DNA from: Cyclobacteriaceae bacterium
GTDB lineage: Bacteria > Bacteroidota > Bacteroidia > Cytophagales > Cyclobacteriaceae
Direction: 5' to 3'
DNA length: 64,000 nucleotides
NCBI GenBank assembly: GCA_028285685.1
Contig: JANQOR010000011.1
Coordinates: forward strand, 1 to 64,000
Below, one piece after another: positions 42,274 through 50,357 of the stretch (position 1 is its first letter; the number at the start of each line of letters is the position of its first letter). Under the pieces are notes generated by a model. That model ran no database searches. It saw nothing but the letters and a program-made list of their open reading frames with translations, and was not told the DNA's origin. Position numbers and translations under genes: made by a program.

Positions 42274-42795
42274 ATGGAAATGGTTTACGATCTTTTAAAA
42301 ATCACCTTGCCAGCGGTAATTGTTTTATACGTTGCCTACTTGCTCGTAAGATCATTTTTGCAAAAACAACTGGATGAGATTGCTTTTGGGATCAAACAGA
42401 AATCTCAGGAGACTGTGATCCCAATCAGGCTGCAAGCCTACGAAAGAGTAATTCTCCTACTAGAGCGGATCACGCCTAGCAACTTGCTTTCAAGACTTGG
42501 AAACGCTGACTATTCCGCTGAGGAATTTCAACAGATCTTAATTCATGAAATCCGTAATGAGGTGAATCATAACCTTTCTCAACAGCTATATATGTCGGAG
42601 AGCGCCTGGACTTACGTAATGACGGCTGTTGAACAGACCATTTCTCTAATCAATTCTTCGACTACTGGATTAGATAGCAAGGCCAAAGGCCTTGACTTAG
42701 CGCGGGCTGTCCTTGAAAATGGAGCCGCTGAAGAAATGGACACACCTAAGCAAGCAATAAAGTTCATCAAAGAAGAGATTCAGGAAATTTTCTAG
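42274..42795 (+). CDS. membrane-anchored helical protein (DUF7935-like)
   Basis: A 173-residue protein with one N-terminal transmembrane helix (ITLPAVIVLYVAYLLVRSF) and a mainly helical cytoplasmic part (IPIRLQAYERVILLLERITP, LIHEIRNEVNHNLSQQLYMS, FIKEEIQEIF). The layout matches a conserved Bacteroidota family I believe is DUF7935; function unknown. Divergent from the IscA-like gene with back-to-back promoter elements. ATG at 42274; the next gene is 100 bases away. Confidence 0.75.
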   Translation: MEMVYDLLKITLPAVIVLYVAYLLVRSFLQKQLDEIAFGIKQKSQETVIPIRLQAYERVILLLERITPSNLLSRLGNADYSAEEFQQILIHEIRNEVNHNLSQQLYMSESAWTYVMTAVEQTISLINSSTTGLDSKAKGLDLARAVLENGAAEEMDTPKQAIKFIKEEIQEIF

Positions 42796-42897
42796 TATTA
42801 GGACAAATGCGATGGAAATCAAAATCCTTAAGCATTGGAATGAGTCGATTAAGTTGTTTAAGATATATTGCACGGAATAGCAACACCTGATTAACCT

Positions 42898-43572
42898 ATG
42901 TCATCAAAAAAAGCACTGATCGTCGGAGCAACAGGGCTCGTCGGCAAAGCGTTGGTAAGGCATCTTCTTGAAAAAGATTCCTATGAGGAAATAGTGATCC
43001 TTACGAGACGTGAGTTGGCAATAAAAGACAACCGACTCAAAATTGTGATGATTGACCATTTTGATAAGCTATCGGAATTCAAGGATCAAATGAACGTCCA
43101 GGATATCTACTGCACGATCGGCACCACCCGCAAAAAAGCAGGTTCGAAGGAGAACTTTCTCAAAATTGACTATGAGTATCCAATCGAGCTGGCAAAGCTG
43201 ACAATGGATCAGCCAAATTTTCAGCAATTTTTGATGGTTACTTCTCTAGGCGCAGATCCAGAATCACCGCTTTTTTACAATGAAACAAAAGGTAAATTGG
43301 AAGAGGCACTCATAGCTCTTGACATGAGATCGCTGAGCATCTTCCAACCGTCACTCCTGTTGGGATATCGTGATGAATTCAGATTAATGGAGGAAATTGG
43401 TAAATTCTTCAGCGCACTGCTCTCCTTCTTCGTTGTGGGATCGAAGAAGAGGTTATGGTCTATTAGAGGAGACGAAGTTGCAGAATCCATGTATTTGGTT
43501 TCGAAGAAAAATGAACCGGGGGTCAAACGCTACAAACCCAACGATATGTTGAAAATGATCTATACATGGTAG
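42898..43572 (+). CDS. NAD(P)-binding oxidoreductase-like protein (HTATIP2/TIP30-like)
   Basis: A 224-residue Rossmann-fold protein of the atypical short-chain dehydrogenase group: ALIVGATGLVGKALVRHLL (GxxGxxG), LTRRELAI, IYCTIGTTRKKAGS, LMVTSLGADPESPLFYNETK (Tyr/Lys pair), LSIFQPSLLLG. No reaction is assigned in the family. ATG at 42898. It overlaps dtd by 7 bases, so the two are co-translated. Confidence 0.87.
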   Translation: MSSKKALIVGATGLVGKALVRHLLEKDSYEEIVILTRRELAIKDNRLKIVMIDHFDKLSEFKDQMNVQDIYCTIGTTRKKAGSKENFLKIDYEYPIELAKLTMDQPNFQQFLMVTSLGADPESPLFYNETKGKLEEALIALDMRSLSIFQPSLLLGYRDEFRLMEEIGKFFSALLSFFVVGSKKRLWSIRGDEVAESMYLVSKKNEPGVKRYKPNDMLKMIYTW

Positions 43573-44018
43573 CTGTCATCCAGCGCGTTTCATCAGCTTC
43601 CGTTTCAATCAACAAGTCTCTAAAATCTGAAATTGCAAATGGTCTGCTCATTCTTGTCGGAATCGAAGATGCCGATGATCAATCAGATATAGATTGGCTC
43701 TCAAAAAAAGTCTCGAACTTAAGGATTTTTGCTGATGAACACGGTGTCATGAATAAAAGCGTATTGGATGTTGATGGAGAGGTTTTGGTCGTCAGCCAAT
43801 TCACTCTACACGCAAGTACGAAAAAAGGAAATCGACCATCTTACATTAAGGCTGCAAAACCAGATATTGCCATTCCTTTGTATAATTCTTTCGTAGAAGG
43901 CATTCAAAACGAAATTTCAAAAGAAGTGGCAACTGGCGAGTTCGGTGCTGATATGCAAATTTCACTGATCAATGATGGACCCGTCACTATTCTTATCGAT
44001 ACAAAGAATAGGCAATAG
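43566..44018 (+). CDS. dtd: D-aminoacyl-tRNA deacylase
   Basis: Hydrolyses D-amino acids (and Gly) mischarged on tRNA; 150 residues. Seen: MVAVIQRVSSASVSI (usual start MRAVIQRV), the catalytic block SQFTLHASTKKGNRPSY, and the cis Gly-Pro region in NDGPVTILIDT. The second position is Val instead of the usual Arg. ATG inside the end of the upstream oxidoreductase gene. Confidence 0.95.
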   Translation: MVAVIQRVSSASVSINKSLKSEIANGLLILVGIEDADDQSDIDWLSKKVSNLRIFADEHGVMNKSVLDVDGEVLVVSQFTLHASTKKGNRPSYIKAAKPDIAIPLYNSFVEGIQNEISKEVATGEFGADMQISLINDGPVTILIDTKNRQ

Positions 44019-44064
44019 GACCAATCGAATCAATCCCATAAATCACAGGTTCGAATCAATCTCC

Positions 44065-44098
44065 AAATCAAACCAATCTCTAAATCGAACAAATCTCT
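44065..44098. repeat. two 17-bp tandem repeats upstream of lepA
   Basis: AAATCAAACCAATCTCT (44065-44081) and AAATCGAACAAATCTCT (44082-44098) differ at two positions; a partial relative TTCGAATCAATCTCC precedes them. AT-rich spacer between dtd and lepA, function unknown. Confidence 0.55.
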
Positions 44099-44120
44099 TA
44101 ATCTTCCAGTCCAATAAAGT

Positions 44121-44128
44121 TATCTTTG
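44121..44128 (+). promoter_or_regulatory. -7 promoter element of lepA
   Basis: TATCTTTG fits TAnnTTTG, 67 bases before the lepA ATG, which would give a leader of roughly 60 bases. Confidence 0.45.
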
Positions 44129-44195
44129 CGCCTCATTTTCAAGCATAATTGAGAATCTGTAGAAAGCTAATGGCTAATTGCCAACAGCAAACCCT

Positions 44196-45983
44196 ATGAA
44201 GAACATAAGAAATTTCTGTATCATCGCCCACATTGATCATGGGAAGAGCACCTTGGCTGATCGCCTTTTGGAAAGCACTAAGACAGTATCATCCAGAGAC
44301 ATGCAAGCACAATTGCTCGATGATATGGACTTGGAAAGAGAGCGGGGAATTACGATCAAGAGTCACGCCATCCAGATGGATTATAACCGGGGAGGAGAGG
44401 ACTATACGCTCAACTTGATTGATACTCCCGGACACGTTGACTTTTCATATGAAGTGTCAAGATCAATCGCCGCTTGTGAAGGAGCATTGTTAGTAGTCGA
44501 TGCCTCACAGGGAATCGAAGCACAGACAATTTCCAACCTATACCTGGCACTTGAGCATGACCTGGAAGTAATCCCTGTATTAAATAAGATTGATCTTCCA
44601 GGCGCTATGCCTGATGAAGTTTCAGATCAGATCATCGATTTGATTGGCTGTGAAAAAGAAGACATTATTCACGCTAGTGCCAAAGAAGGCATCGGAGTTG
44701 ATGATATCCTTGAGGCTATTGTGGAAAAGGTCCCATCTCCCAGCGGAAATCCAGATGAGCCGTTACAGGCTATGATCTTCGATTCCGTCTTCAACCCGTA
44801 CCGAGGTATTGAAGTTTTTTTTCGGGTCTTTAACGGAAGTTTGAACCGCGGAGATAAGGTGAAATTCGTAAATACGGGCAAGACCTACGATGCAGATGAG
44901 ATTGGGGTTTTAAAGCTGCAGCATGACTCAAGAAAAACGGTTTCTGCAGGCAATGTGGGCTATCTTATTTCGGGAATAAAGGTAGCCAAGGAAGTCAAAG
45001 TTGGAGACACGATTACGCATGTACACAATCCGACAGATAAGGAAGTGAAGGGCTTTGAGGACGTAAAACCGATGGTTTTTGCAGGGATCTACCCCGTTGA
45101 CACAAGCGAGTTTGAAGAACTTCGAGCGTCGATGGAAAAGCTTCAGCTAAATGATGCGGCACTCATCTGGGAACCGGAAACTTCAATGGCATTGGGATTT
45201 GGTTTTAGATGTGGATTCCTTGGAATGCTTCACATGGAAATTGTACAAGAGCGTCTGGAGCGGGAGTTCGGGATGACTGTTATCACAACAGTGCCTTCGG
45301 TTCAGTTTCATGCCATCGAAAATAGCGGCAATGTGGTTGAGGTTAGCGCACCATCAGAGTTACCAGAACCCACATTCATCGACCACATTGAAGAACCCTA
45401 CATAAGAGCGCAAATCATATCTAAGGCGGAGTACATCGGACCTATCATTGCGCTGTGTGTGGATAAAAGAGGGGAGATAAAAAATCAAGTTTACCTCACC
45501 TCAGACCGGGTGGAGTTGAGCTTCGAGCTGCCACTAGCAGAGATCGTGTTCGACTTTTTTGATAAACTCAAGACAATATCCCGGGGATACGCCTCCTTAG
45601 ATTATGAGTTGATTGGCTATCGTCAGTCTAATATGGTGAAGCTTGATATTATGCTGAACGGGGATAAGGTAGATGCTTTGTCAGCGATTGTCCATAAAGA
45701 TAAGGCGTATGAATGGGGTAAGCGGCTATGTGAAAAATTACGGGAGTTGATTCCGAGGCAGATGTTTGAAATAGCGGTTCAAGCAGCGATAGGAACTAAA
45801 ATAATTGCTCGCGAAACGGTTAGAGCAATGAGGAAGAATGTACTAGCAAAGTGCTACGGAGGGGATATCACAAGGAAGCGAAAATTGTTAGAGAAGCAGA
45901 AAAAAGGAAAGAAAAGAATGAGGCAAGTGGGCAATGTGGAGATTCCGCAGGAAGCTTTCATGGCTGTGCTTAAACTAGACTGA
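44196..45983 (+). CDS. lepA: elongation factor 4 (LepA)
   Basis: Ribosome-associated translational GTPase, 595 residues, normal length. G1 [11 protein letters not shown]2 region [14 protein letters not shown]3 [16 protein letters not shown]4 NKIDLP, then EF-G-like domains, [13 protein letters not shown] and the LepA-specific C-terminal domain with [22 protein letters not shown] at 44196 (MKNIRNFCI, the family start) is chosen over an upstream in-frame TTG. A promoter element and tandem repeats lie upstream. Confidence 0.97.
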   Translation: MKNIRNFCIIAHIDHGKSTLADRLLESTKTVSSRDMQAQLLDDMDLERERGITIKSHAIQMDYNRGGEDYTLNLIDTPGHVDFSYEVSRSIAACEGALLVVDASQGIEAQTISNLYLALEHDLEVIPVLNKIDLPGAMPDEVSDQIIDLIGCEKEDIIHASAKEGIGVDDILEAIVEKVPSPSGNPDEPLQAMIFDSVFNPYRGIEVFFRVFNGSLNRGDKVKFVNTGKTYDADEIGVLKLQHDSRKTVSAGNVGYLISGIKVAKEVKVGDTITHVHNPTDKEVKGFEDVKPMVFAGIYPVDTSEFEELRASMEKLQLNDAALIWEPETSMALGFGFRCGFLGMLHMEIVQERLEREFGMTVITTVPSVQFHAIENSGNVVEVSAPSELPEPTFIDHIEEPYIRAQIISKAEYIGPIIALCVDKRGEIKNQVYLTSDRVELSFELPLAEIVFDFFDKLKTISRGYASLDYELIGYRQSNMVKLDIMLNGDKVDALSAIVHKDKAYEWGKRLCEKLRELIPRQMFEIAVQAAIGTKIIARETVRAMRKNVLAKCYGGDITRKRKLLEKQKKGKKRMRQVGNVEIPQEAFMAVLKLD

Positions 45984-46035
45984 TGGCTTGATTTGAAGTC
46001 TCAAATGAAAAACGTCGCGTACCATTGCAAATTGG

Positions 46036-46067
46036 AAATCTAAAATCTTATAAATCTAAAATTCTGT
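46036..46067. repeat. two 16-bp tandem repeats upstream of folD
   Basis: AAATCTAAAATCTTAT (46036-46051) and AAATCTAAAATTCTGT (46052-46067) lie directly before the folD ATG, in the same AAATC style as the repeats before lepA. Confidence 0.5.
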
Positions 46068-46070
46068 AGA

Positions 46071-46943
46071 ATGCCAATAGTTATTGACGGACGTAAGATC
46101 TCAGAAGATATTAAGGCAGAAATAGCCCAAGAAGTTAATGCTCTGAAAAATGACGGCAAGAGGGTTCCTCATTTGGCCATTATTATTGTTGGTGATGATG
46201 CTCCTAGCCATACCTATGTGAAGGGTAAAATCAATGCGTGTAAAACTGTAGGATTTGAATATACCCTGCTTCACTTCGCAGATTCGATATCAGAAGAAAA
46301 GCTTGCTAAGCATATCACAAAACTGAATGAGGATGATGATATTGATGGTTTCATCGTTCAGATTCCATTACCAGATCACATTTCGGTTGAGCGTGTGAAT
46401 GAAATGATTTCTCCTGCGAAAGATGTGGACGGCTTCACCAATCAGAACTTTGGTAGCATAACTTCTACACATCATCTCTTACTCCCTGCTACCCCTTTTG
46501 GGATAATGGAACTTTTGAATAGATATGAGATTGAAACGAAGGGAAAGGAATGTGTCGTTGTTGGGGCGAGTAGACTGGTTGGGGCTCCAGTTAGTCTAAT
46601 GATGCTACAAGATGGGTTGGCCACTGTTACGGTCTGCCATGAGCATACCGTAGATCTTACGAAACACACTCGTCAGGCTGATATTCTGATTGTTGCTGTG
46701 GGAAAACCCAATTTGATTACGAAGGAAATGGTGAAGGAGAATGTAGTAATTATCGACGTTGGTACCACGAGGGTGGAAGATGAAACTAAGAAATCAGGCT
46801 TCAGGCTTTCCGGTGATGTAGATTACGAAAATGTGGCGCCTCTCACCAGTCATATTACACCTGTGCCTGGAGGTGTTGGTCCAATGACTATTGCATCCCT
46901 TCTTTTAAATACTCTGAAGGCGTATGAAGCGAGAAAGATCTGA
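46071..46943 (+). CDS. folD: methylenetetrahydrofolate dehydrogenase/methenyltetrahydrofolate cyclohydrolase
   Basis: Bifunctional one-carbon enzyme, 290 residues. Seen: YVKGKINACKTVGF (catalytic Lys region YxxxK), FIVQIPLPDHI, KDVDGFTNQN, VVGASRLVGAPVSLMM (nucleotide-binding loop, with Ala-Ser where Arg-Ser is usual), VGTTRVED, PVPGGVGPMTIASLLLNT. ATG at 46071; its end overlaps queE by 20 bases. Confidence 0.96.
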   Translation: MPIVIDGRKISEDIKAEIAQEVNALKNDGKRVPHLAIIIVGDDAPSHTYVKGKINACKTVGFEYTLLHFADSISEEKLAKHITKLNEDDDIDGFIVQIPLPDHISVERVNEMISPAKDVDGFTNQNFGSITSTHHLLLPATPFGIMELLNRYEIETKGKECVVVGASRLVGAPVSLMMLQDGLATVTVCHEHTVDLTKHTRQADILIVAVGKPNLITKEMVKENVVIIDVGTTRVEDETKKSGFRLSGDVDYENVAPLTSHITPVPGGVGPMTIASLLLNTLKAYEARKI

Positions 46944-47544
46944 CCCGTCCTTTCTCCCCGTGATGGAATCTTTTCACACCATCCAGGGTGAGGGTTATCA
47001 TACAGGAAAGTCTGCTTTTTTTTTAAGACTTGGCGGTTGTGATGTAGGATGCCATTGGTGCGATGTGAAGGAATCATGGGATGCATCTCAATTTGATTGG
47101 GTTTCAGTGAAGCAGTTAGCAGATGATGCGAAGGAGTCGGGAGCTGAAATCGCTGTAATTACGGGCGGTGAGCCTCTAATGTACGATCTTTCGGAGCTTA
47201 CATTTGAGATCAGCAAGAGGGGAATGCAAAACAACATTGAAACTTCCGGAGCATACAATTTGACTGGTACCTGGGATTGGATTTGCTTTTCGCCGAAAAA
47301 ATTCAAAAAACCAAGGGAGGAGTTTTATTCAGAGTCTGATGAACTTAAAGTGATCGTCTACAACCGATCTGACTTAAAATGGGCCAAAGAGCACGCTGAG
47401 AAAGTGAATTCCAAATCAAAGTTATTCCTGCAACCCGAGTGGTCGAAATCAGATGAGATGTCACCTCTCATAGTAGAATTTGTGAAAAAAAATCCTAGGT
47501 GGCAAATTTCACTTCAAACGCACAAATACCTCAACATTCCGTAG
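46924..47544 (+). CDS. queE: 7-carboxy-7-deazaguanine synthase
   Basis: Radical SAM enzyme making CDG for queuosine; 206 residues. Seen: MESFHTIQGEGYHTGKSAFF, the cluster motif CDVGCHWC (CX3CX2C) followed by DVKESW, and the SAM-binding ITGGEP. C-terminal QTHKYLNIP is typical of the family. ATG inside the end of folD, so co-translated; no other queuosine gene is in the window. Confidence 0.94.
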   Translation: MKRERSDPSFLPVMESFHTIQGEGYHTGKSAFFLRLGGCDVGCHWCDVKESWDASQFDWVSVKQLADDAKESGAEIAVITGGEPLMYDLSELTFEISKRGMQNNIETSGAYNLTGTWDWICFSPKKFKKPREEFYSESDELKVIVYNRSDLKWAKEHAEKVNSKSKLFLQPEWSKSDEMSPLIVEFVKKNPRWQISLQTHKYLNIP

Positions 47545-47567
47545 TTTCTTCTTAGACTTGCTTTAGC

Positions 47568-48158
47568 ATGAAAACAAAAATTGATCCTCAACTTTTGATT
47601 GCTATTGGAGTTTTAATCGCCAGCTTCTCGGCTCTGTTTGTTTACATGAGACAAGCGCAAATAATGAATGACCAAACAGAAATTCTTTTGCAGCAGAGTA
47701 AAGCTAATGCTTGGCCTCACATTGACATAAGTGTCAATACCTCTACTCAGAATGACTCGATAGTATCCTTTCAGATTTTGGTCATCAATAAGGGAACTGG
47801 ACCCGCGATTGTTAACAATGTTCGACTTTCAATTGATGGCATTCCCGCAAGAAGTTGGGAGGACTTCTTTGACAAAGCCAAGAAGCCAGACTCAATAGAA
47901 ACGAGCTGGTCAGCCTCTAGCATTAGCAATTCGGTACTTTCGGCAAATGAAACCATTCTGATTTTTTCACCGCAGAATCAGGAACTACGAACTTGGATTT
48001 TCGATAATTCATCAAAAATTAAATTAGAGATATGTTATCGTTCCGTTTTTGATGACTACTGGATGGTTGAGCGTGAAGGATTTTCAGGAATGGAGCAAAG
48101 TTCGGCAAGAAGTTTGCATGAGTGTTCGTTATCAGAAGACGAACTTTTTGTAAATTGA
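47568..48158 (+). CDS. N-terminally anchored protein, unknown
   Basis: A 196-residue protein with one N-terminal transmembrane helix (LLIAIGVLIASFSALFVYM) followed by a short coiled segment (IMNDQTEILLQQSKANAWP) and a beta-rich domain (IVSFQILVINKGTGPAIV, IKLEICYRSVFDDYW). The WPHIDIS...NKGTGPA pattern resembles small immunoglobulin-like domains facing the periplasm or cytoplasm; I recognise no named family. ATG at 47568, 23 bases after queE. Confidence 0.7.
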   Translation: MKTKIDPQLLIAIGVLIASFSALFVYMRQAQIMNDQTEILLQQSKANAWPHIDISVNTSTQNDSIVSFQILVINKGTGPAIVNNVRLSIDGIPARSWEDFFDKAKKPDSIETSWSASSISNSVLSANETILIFSPQNQELRTWIFDNSSKIKLEICYRSVFDDYWMVEREGFSGMEQSSARSLHECSLSEDELFVN

Positions 48159-48166
48159 TTAACACC

Positions 48167-50107
48167 ATGGTAGGTGCTGGGATGTTCAAAAGTAACAGTA
48201 GAATATCGATTGCTTTATTGACATTTTGTCTGATTGGATTTGTCCGACTCGCTCCCGCTCAAAAACTTTCAACAACAAATAAAAAAGCATTAAAAGCTTA
48301 CGAAAAAGGTCAATCGAAATCGAAAGAAAGGGATTTTGAGTCAGCCTTGACTTTCTTTGCCGCGGCTCTTAAACACGATCCAAATTTCTTTGAAGCATAC
48401 CTTAGAAGAGGGAGTTTGTACAATGCGATGGGCAAGGAAGATTCGGTTTATTCAAACCTAGCTGCTTACTTAGAGCTCACTTCCTTACCCAACCCCAGCA
48501 TACTAAATCGAATGGCAACCATGGCCTTCGAACGTGGTGATTACATCAGATCGCGAAAATATATTGATCAGCTTTTCGTTATCGTGCCAGAGGCGCAGGA
48601 GCAAAGGGAAATGAACCTGTTGGAGAGAAGCCTGGACTTTGCACAAGAACAGATCGTTAAGAGGTCAGAAGTGAAAATCCAACAACTTCCCGCGGAAGTT
48701 AACAGGTTTCCTTTGCAATACCTTCCTACAATTACGATCGACAACTCTACTCTTGTTTTCACAAAGCGCGATTATCTGGAAGGAGATGAAGATATTGTTG
48801 TAAGCTATTTTGTGAACAATACATGGACAGAAGCACGATCTATTTCCCCTCAGATTAACTCGTCCCTTAATGAAGGGGCTTGTACGATCTCAGCTGATGG
48901 AAAGGTGATGATTTTCACATCATGCGATAAGAGAGATTCTTTTGGAAGCTGCGATTTATATATCACTAGAAAAACCGGAGACAACTGGTCAAAACCAAAG
49001 AACCTTGGGAAACCGGTAAACACTCAATATTGGGAATCTCAACCATCCCTTTCAGCGGATGGCAAGACGATATACTTCTCGTCCAATAGGCCAGGTGGAA
49101 ATGGAGGAAGAGATTTATGGGTATCCAGCTATTTAGAAAATGGATGGTCCAAGCCCAAAAATCTTGGAGATGCCATCAATTCCTTCAGAGATGAAACAAC
49201 TCCATTCATACATCCAAATGGAGAAACCATATATTTTTCATCTAACGGCTTCATTGGAATGGGAGGCTTTGATTTGGTGAGATCTAACCTGATAGATTCT
49301 TTGTGGACTGCTCCGGAGAATCTTGGGTTCCCTATCAACTCGCATCATGACGAAGTGGCCTTGTTAATCGGCGGTGATGGAAAAACGGCCTACTTCGCCA
49401 AGGAGACACAGCGAGATCAGAGAATCGTTGATAGTAAGATCGTGAGCTTCGCTTTACCAGTAGAGTTTCGCGCCAAACCGGCGACATATATTGTTGGCAG
49501 AACCCTTGACAATAAGACAGGTGACCCAATCAAGGCGAAGATCGAGATTGTTGACCTTTCAAAAAATCTCTTTTTATATCAAGGCGAATCTGATCCTGTA
49601 ACGGGAAAATACACCATGGTCCTTCCCTCAGATAAGGATCTGGCCTGCTACGTAAAGAAAAAAGGCTACCTGTTTTATGAAAGTAATTTTTATACAACAT
49701 CAAATAGTGTGGCAGCTCCAGACACAGTTGATATAAGACTTAGGCCGATTGCAGTGAATGAATCACTAGTTCTTCAAAACATTTATTTTGAGTTGAATTC
49801 GTACGAGTTGAACGAAAAGTCGCTATCAGAGCTGACTAATATTGTTGAGATCCTTACTGAAAATCCTGGCATTATCGTTGAAATAAGTGGCCATACCGAC
49901 AACTCTGGTGCGGTGTCCTACAACCAAACGCTTTCGGAAAAAAGAGCTGGGCAAGTCCATATGGAAATAGTGAAACGTGGGATTGAAAAATCCAGACTTT
50001 CTTTCAAAGGCTTTGGCGATCAATTTCCGATTAAACCCAATGATTCAGAGGAAGGTCGAAAATCCAACCGTCGAATAGAATTTCGGGTCTTACGGATAAT
50101 ACCCTAA
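48167..50107 (+). CDS. PorE-like TPR-PD40-CRD-OmpA envelope protein
   Basis: A 646-residue secreted envelope protein. Order: signal/anchor (ISIALLTFCLIGFVRLAPAQ); TPR-like helices (ALKAYEKGQSKSKERDFESA, FFEAYLRRGSLYNAM); PD40 propeller (TISADGKVMIFTSCD, PSLSADGKTIYFSSNRPGG, FIHPNGETIYFSSNGF); a carboxypeptidase-regulatory-like beta domain (GRTLDNKTGDPIKAKIEIVD); and a C-terminal OmpA peptidoglycan-binding domain (NIYFELNSYELNEKS, ISGHTDNSGAVSYNQTLSEK, KSNRRIEFRV). This is the domain order of T9SS protein PorE, but several Bacteroidota paralogs share it and no PorP/SprF gene is adjacent. ATG at 48167 (48182 also possible); the longer frame would overlap the upstream gene. Confidence 0.85.
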   Translation: MVGAGMFKSNSRISIALLTFCLIGFVRLAPAQKLSTTNKKALKAYEKGQSKSKERDFESALTFFAAALKHDPNFFEAYLRRGSLYNAMGKEDSVYSNLAAYLELTSLPNPSILNRMATMAFERGDYIRSRKYIDQLFVIVPEAQEQREMNLLERSLDFAQEQIVKRSEVKIQQLPAEVNRFPLQYLPTITIDNSTLVFTKRDYLEGDEDIVVSYFVNNTWTEARSISPQINSSLNEGACTISADGKVMIFTSCDKRDSFGSCDLYITRKTGDNWSKPKNLGKPVNTQYWESQPSLSADGKTIYFSSNRPGGNGGRDLWVSSYLENGWSKPKNLGDAINSFRDETTPFIHPNGETIYFSSNGFIGMGGFDLVRSNLIDSLWTAPENLGFPINSHHDEVALLIGGDGKTAYFAKETQRDQRIVDSKIVSFALPVEFRAKPATYIVGRTLDNKTGDPIKAKIEIVDLSKNLFLYQGESDPVTGKYTMVLPSDKDLACYVKKKGYLFYESNFYTTSNSVAAPDTVDIRLRPIAVNESLVLQNIYFELNSYELNEKSLSELTNIVEILTENPGIIVEISGHTDNSGAVSYNQTLSEKRAGQVHMEIVKRGIEKSRLSFKGFGDQFPIKPNDSEEGRKSNRRIEFRVLRIIP

Positions 50108-50357
50108 ATGGTTACTTTTTGAGATCATTTTTTTGCTTTTTGACGTAACGGAATAAAATCCAAGTAAAACTTTTAGGAGGCAATGATAATTTGGAACAAT
50201 TGTACATTCTAAAGAATATTCCTAACTAAAATGCGCCTATTGCAAACTTAGGCATTCGCTCCTTGGATTTTTGAGAGTTTCCATTTTGTTAAGAAATCTT
50301 AAAAAAAGTAATATATTTCGGGTCCAAAATTTATTGTTTAACATTTAACTAGTAAGT

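Noticed and set aside
42807-42893. 27-codon ORF between the anchored helical protein and the oxidoreductase gene
   Set aside because: Composition is mixed and polar, with no membrane or signal pattern and no supporting context.
44048-44062. GGTTCGAATC resembling a tRNA T-loop
   Set aside because: No pairing T-stem, acceptor or anticodon arm nearby; it is part of the AATC-rich repeat region.
45991-46006. ATTTGA-AGTC-TCAAAT hairpin after lepA as terminator
   Set aside because: Only a 6-bp AT-rich stem and no T-tract follows on the plus strand.
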